64,000 nucleotides of DNA from Limanda limanda (lineage: Eukaryota; Chordata; Actinopteri; Pleuronectiformes; Pleuronectidae): contig NC_083648.1 in NCBI RefSeq assembly GCF_963576545.1, forward strand, positions 27,285,873 through 27,349,872, read 5' to 3'. The stretch's first letter is position 1; each line of letters starts with the position of its first letter. The position numbers were made by a program, and so were the translations under genes. The notes beneath the pieces were generated by a model that had not been told where the DNA came from, did no database searches, and saw only the letters and a program-made list of their open reading frames with translations. This document shows, in pieces, positions 22,326-34,306 of this stretch.

Positions 22326-25300
22326 GAAAGTGGTTGCATCTGGACTAATTTGGGTCCTGCAGATCGATTGGTACCATCCCCGAGCTTGTACGACCTTCGG
22401 AAGAGGTCGACCGACGAAATTCCCCCAAATCTGAGGAGATATTCTTGAATAACTTTTTTTGTGAAGGTCGGAGAGACTTGCAAGTAGGCTCTACCCCCAC
22501 TAAATGGGGTAGCGCGCATCGATCGGTACCATCCTTGAGCTTCTCCGACTTTCGGAAGGGTTAGGGTTAGGGTTAGGGATGAAAGCACATAGGAGAAAGA
22601 GATATTCTTGAATAACTTTTTTTGTGAAGGTCGGAGAGACTTGGAAAGTGGTTGCATCTGGACTAATTTGGGTCCTGCGGATCGATTGGTACCATCCCCG
22701 AGCTTGTACGACCTTCGGAAGAGGTCGACCGACGAAATTCCCCCAAATCTGAGGAGATATTCTTGAATAACTTTTTTTGTGAAGGTCGGAGAGACTTGCA
22801 AGTAGGCTCTACCCCCACTAAATGGGGTAGCGCGCATCGATCGGTACCATCCTTGAGCTTCTCCGACTTTCGGAAGGGTTAGGGTTAGGGTTAGGGATGA
22901 AAGCACATAGGAGAAAGAGATATTCTTGAATAACTTTTTTTGTGAAGGTCGGAGAGACTTGCAAGTAGGCTCTACCCCCACTAAATGGGGTAGCGCGCAT
23001 CGATCGGTACCATCCTTGAGCTTCTCCGACTTTCGGAAGGGTTAGGGTTAGGGTTAGGGATGAAAGCACATAGGAGAAAGAGATATTCTTGAATAACTTT
23101 TTTTGTGAAGGTCGGAGAGACTTGTAAAGTGGTTGCATCTGGACTAATTTGGGTCCTGCGGATCGATTGGTACCATCCCCGAGCTTGTACGACCTTCGGA
23201 AGAGGTCGACCGACGAAATTCCCCCAAATCTGAGGAGATATTCTTGAATAACTTTTTTTGTGAAGGTCGGAGAGACTTGCAAGTAGGCTCTACCCCCACT
23301 AAATGGGGTAGCGCGCATCGATCGGTACCATCCTTGAGCTTCTCCGACTTTCGGAAGGGTTAGGGTTAGGGTTAGGGATGAAAGCACATAGGAGAAAGAG
23401 ATATTCTTGAATAACTTTTTTTGTGAAGGTCGGAGAGACTTGCAAGTAGGCTGTACCCCCACTAAATGGGGTAGTGCGCATCGATCGGTACCATCCTTGA
23501 GCTTCTCCGACTTTCGGAAGGGTTAGGGTTAGGGTTAGGGATGAAAGCACATAGGAGAAAGAGATATTCTTGAATAACTTTTTTTGTGAAGGTCGGAGAG
23601 ACTTGGAAAGTGGTTGCATGTGGACTAATTTGGGTCCTGCGGATCGATTGGTACCATCCCCGAGCTTGTACGACCTTCGAAAGAGGTCGACCGACGAAAT
23701 TCCCCCAAATCTGAGGAGATATTCTTGAATAACTTTTTTTGTGAAGGTCGGAGAGACTTGCAAGTAGGCTCTACCCCCACTAAATGGGGTAGCGCGCATC
23801 GATCGGTACCATCCTTGAGCTTCTCCGACTTTCGGAAGGGTTAGGGTTAGGGTTAGGGATGAAAGCACATAGGAGAAAGAGATATTCTTGAATAACTTTT
23901 TTTGTGAAGGTCGGAGAGACTTGCAAGTAGGCTCTACCCCCACTAAATGGGGTAGCGCTCATCGATCGGTACCATCCTTGAGCTTCTCCGACTTTCGGAA
24001 GGGTTAGGGTTAGGGTTAGGGATGAAAGCACATAGGAGAAAGAGATATTCTTGAATAACTTTTTTTGTGAAGGTCGGAGAGACTTGGAAAGTGGTTGCAT
24101 CTGGACTAATTTGGGTCCTGCAGATCGATTGGTACCATCCCCGAGCTTGTACGACCTTCGGAAGAGGTCGACCGACGAAATTCCCCCAAATCTGAGGAGA
24201 TATTCTTGAATAACTTTTTTTGTGAAGGTCGGAGAGACTTGCAAGTAGGCTCTACCCCCACTAAATGGGGTAGCGCGCATCGATCAGTACCATCCTTGAG
24301 CTTCTCCGACTTTCGGAAGGGTTAGGGTTAGGGTTAGGGATGAAAGCACATAGGAGAAAGAGATATTCTTGAATAACTTTTTTTGTGAAGGTCGGAGAGA
24401 CTTGCAAGTAGGCTGTACCCCCACTAAATGGGGTAGTGCGCATCGATCAGTACCATCCTTGAGCTTCTCCGACTTTCGGAAGGGTTAGGGTTAGGGTTAG
24501 GGATGAAAGCACATAGGAGAAAGAGATATTCTTGAATAACTTTTTTTGTGAAGGTCGGAGAGACTTGGAAAGTGGTTGCATCTGGACTAATTTGGGTCCT
24601 GCAGATCGATTGGTACCATCCCCGAGCTTGTACGACCTTCGGAAGAGGTCGACCGACGAAATTCCCCCAAATCTGAGGAGATATTCTTGAATAACTTTTT
24701 TTGTGAAGGTCGGAGAGACTTGCAAGTAGGCTCTACCCCCACTAAATGGGGTAGCGCGCATCGATCAGTACCATCCTTGAGCTTCTCCGACTTTCGGAAG
24801 GGTTAGGGTTAGGGTTAGGGATGAAAGCACATAGGAGAAAGAGATATTCTTGAATAACTTTTTTTGTGAAGGTCGGAGAGACTTGCAAGTAGGCTGTACC
24901 CCCACTAAATGGGGTAGTGCGCATCGATCAGTACCATCCTTGAGCTTCTCCGACTTTCGGAAGGGTTAGGGTTAGGGTTAGGGATGAAAGCACATAGGAG
25001 AAAGAGATATTCTTGAATAACTTTTTTTGTGAAGGTCGGAGAGACTTGGAAAGTGGTTGCATCTGGACTAATTTGGGTCCTGCAGATCGATTGGTACCAT
25101 CCCCGAGCTTGTACGACCTTCGGAAGAGGTCGACCGACGAAATTCCCCCAAATCTGAGGAGATATTCTTGAATAACTTTTTTTGTGAAGGTCGGAGAGAC
25201 TTGCAAGTAGGCTCTACCCCCACTAAATGGGGTAGCGCGCATCGATCGGTACCATCCTTGAGCTTCTCCGACTTTCGGAAGGGTTAGGGTTAGGGTTAGG

Positions 25301-26165
25301 GATGAAAGCACATAGGAGAAAGAGATATTCTTGAATAACTTTTTTTGTGAAGGTCGGAGAGACTTGCAAGTAGGCTCTACCCCCACTAAATGGGGTAGCG
25401 CGCATCGATCGGTACCATCCTTGAGCTTCTCCGACTTTCGGAAGGGTTAGGGTTAGGGTTAGGGATGAAAGCACATAGGAGAAAGAGATATTCTTGAATA
25501 ACTTTTTTTGTGAAGGTCGGAGAGACTTGTAAAGTGGTTGCATCTGGACTAATTTGGGTCCTGCGGATCGATTGGTACCATCCCCGAGCTTGTACGACCT
25601 TCGGAAGAGGTCGACCGACGAAATTCCCCCAAATCTGAGGAGATATTCTTGAATAACTTTTTTTGTGAAGGTCGGAGAGACTTGCAAGTAGGCTCTACCC
25701 CCACTAAATGGGGTAGCGCGCATCGATCGGTACCATCCTTGAGCTTCTCCGACTTTCGGAAGGGTTAGGGTTAGGGTTAGGGATGAAAGCACATAGGAGA
25801 AAGAGATATTCTTGAATAACTTTTTTTGTGAAGGTCGGAGAGACTTGCAAGTAGGCTGTACCCCCACTAAATGGGGTAGTGCGCATCGATCGGTACCATC
25901 CTTGAGCTTCTCCGACTTTCGGAAGGGTTAGGGTTAGGGTTAGGGATGAAAGCACATAGGAGAAAGAGATATTCTTGAATAACTTTTTTTGTGAAGGTCG
26001 GAGAGACTTGGAAAGTGGTTGCATCTGGACTAATTTGGGTCCTGCGGATCGATTGGTACCATCCCCGAGCTTGTACGACCTTCGAAAGAGGTCGACCGAC
26101 GAAATTCCCCCAAATCTGAGGAGATATTCTTGAATAACTTTTTTTGTGAAGGTCGGAGAGACTTG
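21525..26165 (+). repeat. 4.6-kb tandem duplication, copy 2 (4,641 bp)
   Basis: Second copy of the 29-monomer block, six bases longer than the first because of one extra TTAGGG at 23280. The end is placed where the next unit (26329) is a 163-bp X, whereas the unit following copy 1 (21688) is a 157-bp x. Confidence 0.93.
22326..24086 (+). repeat. Module N copy 2 (11-mer, 1,761 bp)
   Basis: Standard order Y-X-Y-X-X-Y-X-X-Y-X-X, with Y units at 22326, 22644, 23125 (begins with T) and 23606 (CTTCGAAAG). It is the partner of N copy 1 in the 4.6-kb duplication. Confidence 0.92.
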
Positions 26166-26491
26166 CAAGTAGGCTCTACCCCCACTAAATGGGGTAGCGC
26201 GCATCGATCGGTACCATCCTTGAGCTTCTCCGACTTTCGGAAGGGTTAGGGTTAGGGTTAGGGATGAAAGCACATAGGAGAAAGAGATATTCTTGAATAA
26301 CTTTTTTTGTGAAGGTCGGAGAGACTTGCAAGTAGGCTCTACCCCCACTAAATGGGGTAGCGCTCATCGATCGGTACCATCCTTGAGCTTCTCCGACTTT
26401 CGGAAGGGTTAGGGTTAGGGTTAGGGATGAAAGCACATAGGAGAAAGAGATATTCTTGAATAACTTTTTTTGTGAAGGTCGGAGAGACTTG
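24087..26491 (+). repeat. Five Y-X-X trimers (5 x 481 bp)
   Basis: Y starts are 24087, 24568, 25049, 25530 and 26011. The fourth begins with T and the fifth has CTTCGAAAG, as in the last half of module N. From 25685 the sequence also matches 33500 onward at a distance of 7,815 bp. Confidence 0.92.
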
Positions 26492-28403
26492 GAAAGTGGT
26501 TGCATCTGGACTAATTTGGGTCCTGCAGATCGATTGGTACCATCCCCGAGCTTGTACGACCTTCGGAAGAGGTCGACCGACGAAATTCCCCCAAATCTGA
26601 GGAGATATTCTTGAATAACTTTTTTTGTGAAGGTCGGAGAGACTTGCAAGTAGGCTCTACCCCCACTAAATGGGGTAGCGCGCATCGATCGGTACCATCC
26701 CTGAGCTTCTCCGACTTTCGGAAGGGTTAGGGTTAGGGTTAGGGATGAAAGCACATAGGAGAAAGAGATATTCTTGAATAACTTTTTTTGTGAAGGTCGG
26801 AGAGACTTGGAAAGTGGTTGCATCTGGACTATTTTGGGTCCTGCGGATCGATTGGTACCATCCCTGAGCTTGTACGACCTTCGGAAGAGGTCGACCGACG
26901 AAATTCCCCCAAATCTGAGGAGATATTCTTGAATAACTTTTTTTGTGAAGGTCGGAGAGACTTGCAAGTAGGCTCTACCCCCACTAAATGGGCTAGCGCG
27001 CATCGATCGGTACCATCCTTGAGCTTCTCCGACTTTCGGAAGGGTTAGGGTTAGGGTTAGGGATGAAAGCACATAGGAGAAAGAGATATTCTTGAATAAC
27101 TTTTTTTGTGAAGGTCGGAGAGACTTGCAAGTAGGCTCTACCCCCACTAAATGGGGTAGCGCGCATCGATCGGTACCATCCTTGAGCTTCTCCGACTTTC
27201 GGAAGGGTTAGGGTTAGGGATGAAAGCACATAGGAGAAAGAGATATTCTTGAATAACTTTTTTTGTGAAGGTCGGAGAGACTTGCAAGTAGGCTCTACCC
27301 CCACTAAATGGGGTAGCGCGCATCGATCGGTACCATCCCTGAGCTTCTCCGACTTTCGGAAGGGTTAGGGTTAGGGTTAGGGATGAAAGCACATAGGAGA
27401 AAGAGATATTCTTGAATAACTTTTTTTGTGAAGGTCGGAGAGACTTGGAAAGTGGTTGCATCTGGACTAATTTGGGTCCTGCGGATCGATTGGTACCATC
27501 CCTGAGCTTGTACGACCTTCGGAAGAGGTCGACCGACGAAATTCCCCCAAATCTGAGGAGATATTCTTGAATAACTTTTTTTGTGAAGGTCGGAGAGACT
27601 TGCAAGTAGGCTCTACCCCCACTAAATGGGGTAGCGCGCATCGATCGGTACCATCCTTGAGCTTCTCCGACTTTCGGAAGGGTTAGGGTTAGGGTTAGGG
27701 ATGAAAGCACATAGGAGAAAGAGATATTCTTGAATAACTTTTTTTGTGAAGGTCGGAGAGACTTGCAAGTAGGCTCTACCCCCACTAAATGGGGTAGCGC
27801 GCATCGATCGGTACCATCCTTGAGCTTCTCCGACTTTCGGAAGGGTTAGGGTTAGGGATGAAAGCACATAGGAGAAAGAGATATTCTTGAATAACTTTTT
27901 TTGTGAAGGTCGGAGAGACTTGGAAAGTGGTTGCATCTGGACTAATTTGGGTCCTGCGGATCGATTGGTACCATCCCCGAGCTTGTACGACCTTCGGAAG
28001 AGGTCGACCGACGAAATTCCCCCAAATCTGAGGAGATATTCTTGAATAACTTTTTTTGTGAAGGTCGGAGAGACTTGCAAGTAGGCTCTACCCCCACTAA
28101 ATGGGGTAGCGCGCATCGATCGGTACCATCCTTGAGCTTCTCCGACTTTCGGAAGGGTTAGGGTTAGGGTTAGGGATGAAAGCACATAGGAGAAAGAGAT
28201 ATTCTTGAATAACTTTTTTTGTGAAGGTCGGAGAGACTTGCAAGTAGGCTCTACCCCCACTAAATGGGGTAGCGCTCATCGATCGGTACCATCCTTGAGC
28301 TTCTCCGACTTTCGGAAGGGTTAGGGTTAGGGTTAGGGATGAAAGCACATAGGAGAAAGAGATATTCTTGAATAACTTTTTTTGTGAAGGTCGGAGAGAC
28401 TTG
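26492..28403 (+). repeat. Module M copy 7 (12-mer, 1,912 bp)
   Basis: Standard order with x at 27128 and 27766. The Y at 26810 has GGACTATTTTGGG. The X at 26965 has GGGCTAGCGC where all others have GGGGTAGCGC, creating the only NheI site I see (26992-26997). Confidence 0.93.
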
Positions 28404-30788
28404 GAAAGTGGTTGCATCTGGACTAATTTGGGTCCTGCAGATCGATTGGTACCATCCCCGAGCTTGTACGACCTTCGGAAGAGGTCGACCGACGAAATTC
28501 CCCCAAATCTGAGGAGATATTCTTGAATAACTTTTTTTGTGAAGGTCGGAGAGACTTGCAAGTAGGCTCTACCCCCACTAAATGGGGTAGCGCGCATCGA
28601 TCGGTACCATCCCTGAGCTTCTCCGACTTTCGGAAGGGTTAGGGTTAGGGTTAGGGATGAAAGCACATAGGAGAAAGAGATATTCTTGAATAACTTTTTT
28701 TGTGAAGGTCGGAGAGACTTGGAAAGTGGTTGCATCTGGACTAATTTGGGTCCTGCGGATCGATTGGTACCATCCCTGAGCTTGTACGACCTTCGGAAGA
28801 GGTCGACCGACGAAATTCCCCCAAATCTGAGGAGATATTCTTGAATAACTTTTTTTGTGAAGGTCAAAGAGACTTGCAAGTAGGCTGTACCCCCACTAAA
28901 TGGGGTAGCGCGCATCGAGCGGTACCATCCTTGAGCTTCTCCGACTTTCGGAAGGGTTAGGGTTAGGGTTAGGGATGAAAGCACATAGGAGAAAGAGATA
29001 TTCTTGAATAACTTTTTTTGTGAAGGTCGGAGAGACTTGCAAGTAGGCTCTACCCCCACTAAATGGGGTAGCGCGCATCGATCGGTACCATCCTTGAGCT
29101 TCTCCGACTTTCGGAAGGGTTAGGGTTAGGGATGAAAGCACATAGGAGAAAGAGATATTCTTGAATAACTTTTTTTGTGAAGGTCGGAGAGACTTGCAAG
29201 TAGGCTCTACCCCCACTAAATGGGGTAGCGCGCATCGATCGGTACCATCCCTGAGCTTCTCCGACTTTCGGAAGGGTTAGGGTTAGGGATGAAAGCACAT
29301 AGGAGAAAGAGATATTCTTGAATAACTTTTTTTGTGAAGGTCGGAGAGACTTGAAAAGTGGTTGCATCTGGACTAATTTGGGTCCTGCGGATCGATTGGT
29401 ACCATCCCCGAGCTTGTACGACCTTCGGAAGAGGTCGACCGACGAAATTCCCCCAAATCTGAGGAGATATTCTTGAATAACTTTTTTTGTGAAGGTCGGA
29501 GAGACTTGCAAGTAGGCTCTACCCCCACTAAATGGGGTAGCGCGCATCGATCAGTACAATCCTTGAGCTTCTCCGACTTTCGGAAGGGTTAGGGTTAGGG
29601 TTAGGGATGAAAGCACATAGGAGAAAGAGATATTCTTGAATAACTTTTTTTGTGAAGGTCGGAGAGACTTGCAAGTAGGCTGTACCCCCACTAAATGGGG
29701 TAGTGCGCATCGATCAGTACCATCCTTGAGCTTCTCCGACTTTCGGAAGGGTTAGGGTTAGGGTTAGGGATGAAAGCACATAGGAGAAAGAGATATTCTT
29801 GAATAACTTTTTTTGTGAAGGTCGGAGAGACTTGGAAAGTGGTTGCATCTGGACTAATTTGGGTCCTGCAGATCGATTGGTACCATCCCCGAGCTTGTAC
29901 GACCTTCGGAAGAGGTCGACCGACGAAATTCCCCCAAATCTGAGGAGATATTCTTGAATAACTTTTTTTGTGAAGGTCGGAGAGACTTGCAAGTAGGCTC
30001 TACCCCCACTAAATGGGGTAGCGCGCATCGATCGGTACCATCCTTGAGCTTCTCCGACTTTCGGAAGGGTTAGGGTTAGGGTTAGGGATGAAAGCACATA
30101 GGAGAAAGAGATATTCTTGAATAACTTTTTTTGTGAAGGTCGGAGAGACTTGGAAAGTGGTTGCATCTGGACTAATTTGGGTCCTGCGGATCGATTGGTA
30201 CCATCCCCGAGCTTGTACGACCTTCGGAAGAGGTCGACCGACGAAATTCCCCCAAATCTGAGGAGATATTCTTGAATAACTTTTTTTGTGAAGGTCGGAG
30301 AGACTTGCAAGTAGGCTCTACCCCCACTAAATGGGGTAGCGCGCATCGATCGGTACCATCGTTGAGCTTCTCCGACTTTCGGAAGGGTTAGGGTTAGGGT
30401 TAGGGATGAAAGCACATAGGAGAAAGAGATATTCTTGAATAACTTTTTTTGTGAAGGTCGGAGAGACTTGCAAGTAGGCTTTACCCCCACTAAATGGGGT
30501 AGCGCGCATCGATCGGTACCATCCTTGAGCTTCTCCGACTTTCGGAAGGGTTAGGGTTAGGGTTAGGGATGAAAGCACATAGGAGAAAGAGATATTCTTG
30601 AATAACTTTTTTTGTGAAGGTCGGAGAGACTTGTAAAGTGGTTGCATCTGGACTAATTTGGGTCCTGCGGATCGATTGGTACCATCCCCGAGCTTGTACG
30701 ACCTTCGGAAGAGGTCGACCGACGAAATTCCCCCAAATCTGAGGAGATATTCTTGAATAACTTTTTTTGTGAAGGTCGGAGAGACTTG
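28078..30788 (+). repeat. 2.7-kb repeat, copy 1 (2,711 bp)
   Basis: Seventeen monomers repeated at 30789-33499 and again at 37010-39720. Shared rare variants are GTCAAAG with GCATCGAGCGG around 28865-28921, ATCGTTGAG in the X at 30308, and GCTTTACC in the X at 30471. Two single-base differences from copy 2 are visible at 29241 (G here, A there) and 29558 (A here, C there). Confidence 0.94.
28404..29834 (+). repeat. Short M module (9-mer, 1,431 bp), copy 1
   Basis: Order is Y-X-Y-X-x-x-Y-X-X. Compared with the 12-mer it lacks X-Y-X between the two x units (481 bp), leaving two short units side by side (29040, 29197). The same 9-mer occurs at 31115 and 37336, so the loss happened once and was then copied. 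Confidence 0.92.
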
Positions 30789-31114
30789 CAAGTAGGCTCT
30801 ACCCCCACTAAATGGGGTAGCGCGCATCGATCGGTACCATCCTTGAGCTTCTCCGACTTTCGGAAGGGTTAGGGTTAGGGTTAGGGATGAAAGCACATAG
30901 GAGAAAGAGATATTCTTGAATAACTTTTTTTGTGAAGGTCGGAGAGACTTGCAAGTAGGCTCTACCCCCACTAAATGGGGTAGCGCTCATCGATCGGTAC
31001 CATCCTTGAGCTTCTCCGACTTTCGGAAGGGTTAGGGTTAGGGTTAGGGATGAAAGCACATAGGAGAAAGAGATATTCTTGAATAACTTTTTTTGTGAAG
31101 GTCGGAGAGACTTG
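29835..31114 (+). repeat. Short N module (8-mer, 1,280 bp)
   Basis: Order is Y-X-Y-X-X-Y-X-X, lacking the last Y-X-X of module N. The final X (30952) carries GCGCTCATCG, which in full N modules closes the fourth trimer. It probably arose by exchange between the X at 30789 and the last trimer of an N module. Confidence 0.88.
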
Positions 31115-33499
31115 GAAAGTGGTTGCATCTGGACTAATTTGGGTCCTGCAGATCGATTGGTACCATCCCCGAGCTTGTACGACCTTCGGAAGAGGTCGAC
31201 CGACGAAATTCCCCCAAATCTGAGGAGATATTCTTGAATAACTTTTTTTGTGAAGGTCGGAGAGACTTGCAAGTAGGCTCTACCCCCACTAAATGGGGTA
31301 GCGCGCATCGATCGGTACCATCCCTGAGCTTCTCCGACTTTCGGAAGGGTTAGGGTTAGGGTTAGGGATGAAAGCACATAGGAGAAAGAGATATTCTTGA
31401 ATAACTTTTTTTGTGAAGGTCGGAGAGACTTGGAAAGTGGTTGCATCTGGACTAATTTGGGTCCTGCGGATCGATTGGTACCATCCCTGAGCTTGTACGA
31501 CCTTCGGAAGAGGTCGACCGACGAAATTCCCCCAAATCTGAGGAGATATTCTTGAATAACTTTTTTTGTGAAGGTCAAAGAGACTTGCAAGTAGGCTGTA
31601 CCCCCACTAAATGGGGTAGCGCGCATCGAGCGGTACCATCCTTGAGCTTCTCCGACTTTCGGAAGGGTTAGGGTTAGGGTTAGGGATGAAAGCACATAGG
31701 AGAAAGAGATATTCTTGAATAACTTTTTTTGTGAAGGTCGGAGAGACTTGCAAGTAGGCTCTACCCCCACTAAATGGGGTAGCGCGCATCGATCGGTACC
31801 ATCCTTGAGCTTCTCCGACTTTCGGAAGGGTTAGGGTTAGGGATGAAAGCACATAGGAGAAAGAGATATTCTTGAATAACTTTTTTTGTGAAGGTCGGAG
31901 AGACTTGCAAGTAGGCTCTACCCCCACTAAATGGGGTAGCGCGCATCGATCAGTACCATCCCTGAGCTTCTCCGACTTTCGGAAGGGTTAGGGTTAGGGA
32001 TGAAAGCACATAGGAGAAAGAGATATTCTTGAATAACTTTTTTTGTGAAGGTCGGAGAGACTTGAAAAGTGGTTGCATCTGGACTAATTTGGGTCCTGCG
32101 GATCGATTGGTACCATCCCCGAGCTTGTACGACCTTCGGAAGAGGTCGACCGACGAAATTCCCCCAAATCTGAGGAGATATTCTTGAATAACTTTTTTTG
32201 TGAAGGTCGGAGAGACTTGCAAGTAGGCTCTACCCCCACTAAATGGGGTAGCGCGCATCGATCAGTACCATCCTTGAGCTTCTCCGACTTTCGGAAGGGT
32301 TAGGGTTAGGGTTAGGGATGAAAGCACATAGGAGAAAGAGATATTCTTGAATAACTTTTTTTGTGAAGGTCGGAGAGACTTGCAAGTAGGCTGTACCCCC
32401 ACTAAATGGGGTAGTGCGCATCGATCAGTACCATCCTTGAGCTTCTCCGACTTTCGGAAGGGTTAGGGTTAGGGTTAGGGATGAAAGCACATAGGAGAAA
32501 GAGATATTCTTGAATAACTTTTTTTGTGAAGGTCGGAGAGACTTGGAAAGTGGTTGCATCTGGACTAATTTGGGTCCTGCAGATCGATTGGTACCATCCC
32601 CGAGCTTGTACGACCTTCGGAAGAGGTCGACCGACGAAATTCCCCCAAATCTGAGGAGATATTCTTGAATAACTTTTTTTGTGAAGGTCGGAGAGACTTG
32701 CAAGTAGGCTCTACCCCCACTAAATGGGGTAGCGCGCATCGATCGGTACCATCCTTGAGCTTCTCCGACTTTCGGAAGGGTTAGGGTTAGGGTTAGGGAT
32801 GAAAGCACATAGGAGAAAGAGATATTCTTGAATAACTTTTTTTGTGAAGGTCGGAGAGACTTGGAAAGTGGTTGCATCTGGACTAATTTGGGTCCTGCGG
32901 ATCGATTGGTACCATCCCCGAGCTTGTACGACCTTCGGAAGAGGTCGACCGACGAAATTCCCCCAAATCTGAGGAGATATTCTTGAATAACTTTTTTTGT
33001 GAAGGTCGGAGAGACTTGCAAGTAGGCTCTACCCCCACTAAATGGGGTAGCGCGCATCGATCGGTACCATCGTTGAGCTTCTCCGACTTTCGGAAGGGTT
33101 AGGGTTAGGGTTAGGGATGAAAGCACATAGGAGAAAGAGATATTCTTGAATAACTTTTTTTGTGAAGGTCGGAGAGACTTGCAAGTAGGCTTTACCCCCA
33201 CTAAATGGGGTAGCGCGCATCGATCGGTACCATCCTTGAGCTTCTCCGACTTTCGGAAGGGTTAGGGTTAGGGTTAGGGATGAAAGCACATAGGAGAAAG
33301 AGATATTCTTGAATAACTTTTTTTGTGAAGGTCGGAGAGACTTGTAAAGTGGTTGCATCTGGACTAATTTGGGTCCTGCGGATCGATTGGTACCATCCCC
33401 GAGCTTGTACGACCTTCGGAAGAGGTCGACCGACGAAATTCCCCCAAATCTGAGGAGATATTCTTGAATAACTTTTTTTGTGAAGGTCGGAGAGACTTG
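30789..33499 (+). repeat. 2.7-kb repeat, copy 2 (2,711 bp)
   Basis: Second tandem copy of 28078-30788 and the first part of the 6.2-kb block. It ends before the X at 33663, which has GCTGTACC and GTGCGCATCG where the matching unit at 30952 has GCTCTACC and GCGCTCATCG. Confidence 0.93.
31115..32545 (+). repeat. Short M module (9-mer, 1,431 bp), copy 2
   Basis: Y-X-Y-X-x-x-Y-X-X with adjacent x units at 31751 and 31908. The second x has gained GATCAGTACC relative to 29197. Confidence 0.93.
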
Positions 33500-34306
33500 C
33501 AAGTAGGCTCTACCCCCACTAAATGGGGTAGCGCGCATCGATCGGTACCATCCTTGAGCTTCTCCGACTTTCGGAAGGGTTAGGGTTAGGGTTAGGGATG
33601 AAAGCACATAGGAGAAAGAGATATTCTTGAATAACTTTTTTTGTGAAGGTCGGAGAGACTTGCAAGTAGGCTGTACCCCCACTAAATGGGGTAGTGCGCA
33701 TCGATCGGTACCATCCTTGAGCTTCTCCGACTTTCGGAAGGGTTAGGGTTAGGGTTAGGGATGAAAGCACATAGGAGAAAGAGATATTCTTGAATAACTT
33801 TTTTTGTGAAGGTCGGAGAGACTTGGAAAGTGGTTGCATCTGGACTAATTTGGGTCCTGCGGATCGATTGGTACCATCCCCGAGCTTGTACGACCTTCGA
33901 AAGAGGTCGACCGACGAAATTCCCCCAAATCTGAGGAGATATTCTTGAATAACTTTTTTTGTGAAGGTCGGAGAGACTTGCAAGTAGGCTCTACCCCCAC
34001 TAAATGGGGTAGCGCGCATCGATCGGTACCATCCTTGAGCTTCTCCGACTTTCGGAAGGGTTAGGGTTAGGGTTAGGGATGAAAGCACATAGGAGAAAGA
34101 GATATTCTTGAATAACTTTTTTTGTGAAGGTCGGAGAGACTTGCAAGTAGGCTCTACCCCCACTAAATGGGGTAGCGCTCATCGATCGGTACCATCCTTG
34201 AGCTTCTCCGACTTTCGGAAGGGTTAGGGTTAGGGTTAGGGATGAAAGCACATAGGAGAAAGAGATATTCTTGAATAACTTTTTTTGTGAAGGTCGGAGA
34301 GACTTG
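32546..34306 (+). repeat. Module N copy 3 (11-mer, 1,761 bp)
   Basis: Standard order. Y units are at 32546 (GCAG), 32864 (GCGG), 33345 (begins with T) and 33826 (CTTCGAAAG); the final X at 34144 has GCGCTCATCG. Confidence 0.93.
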
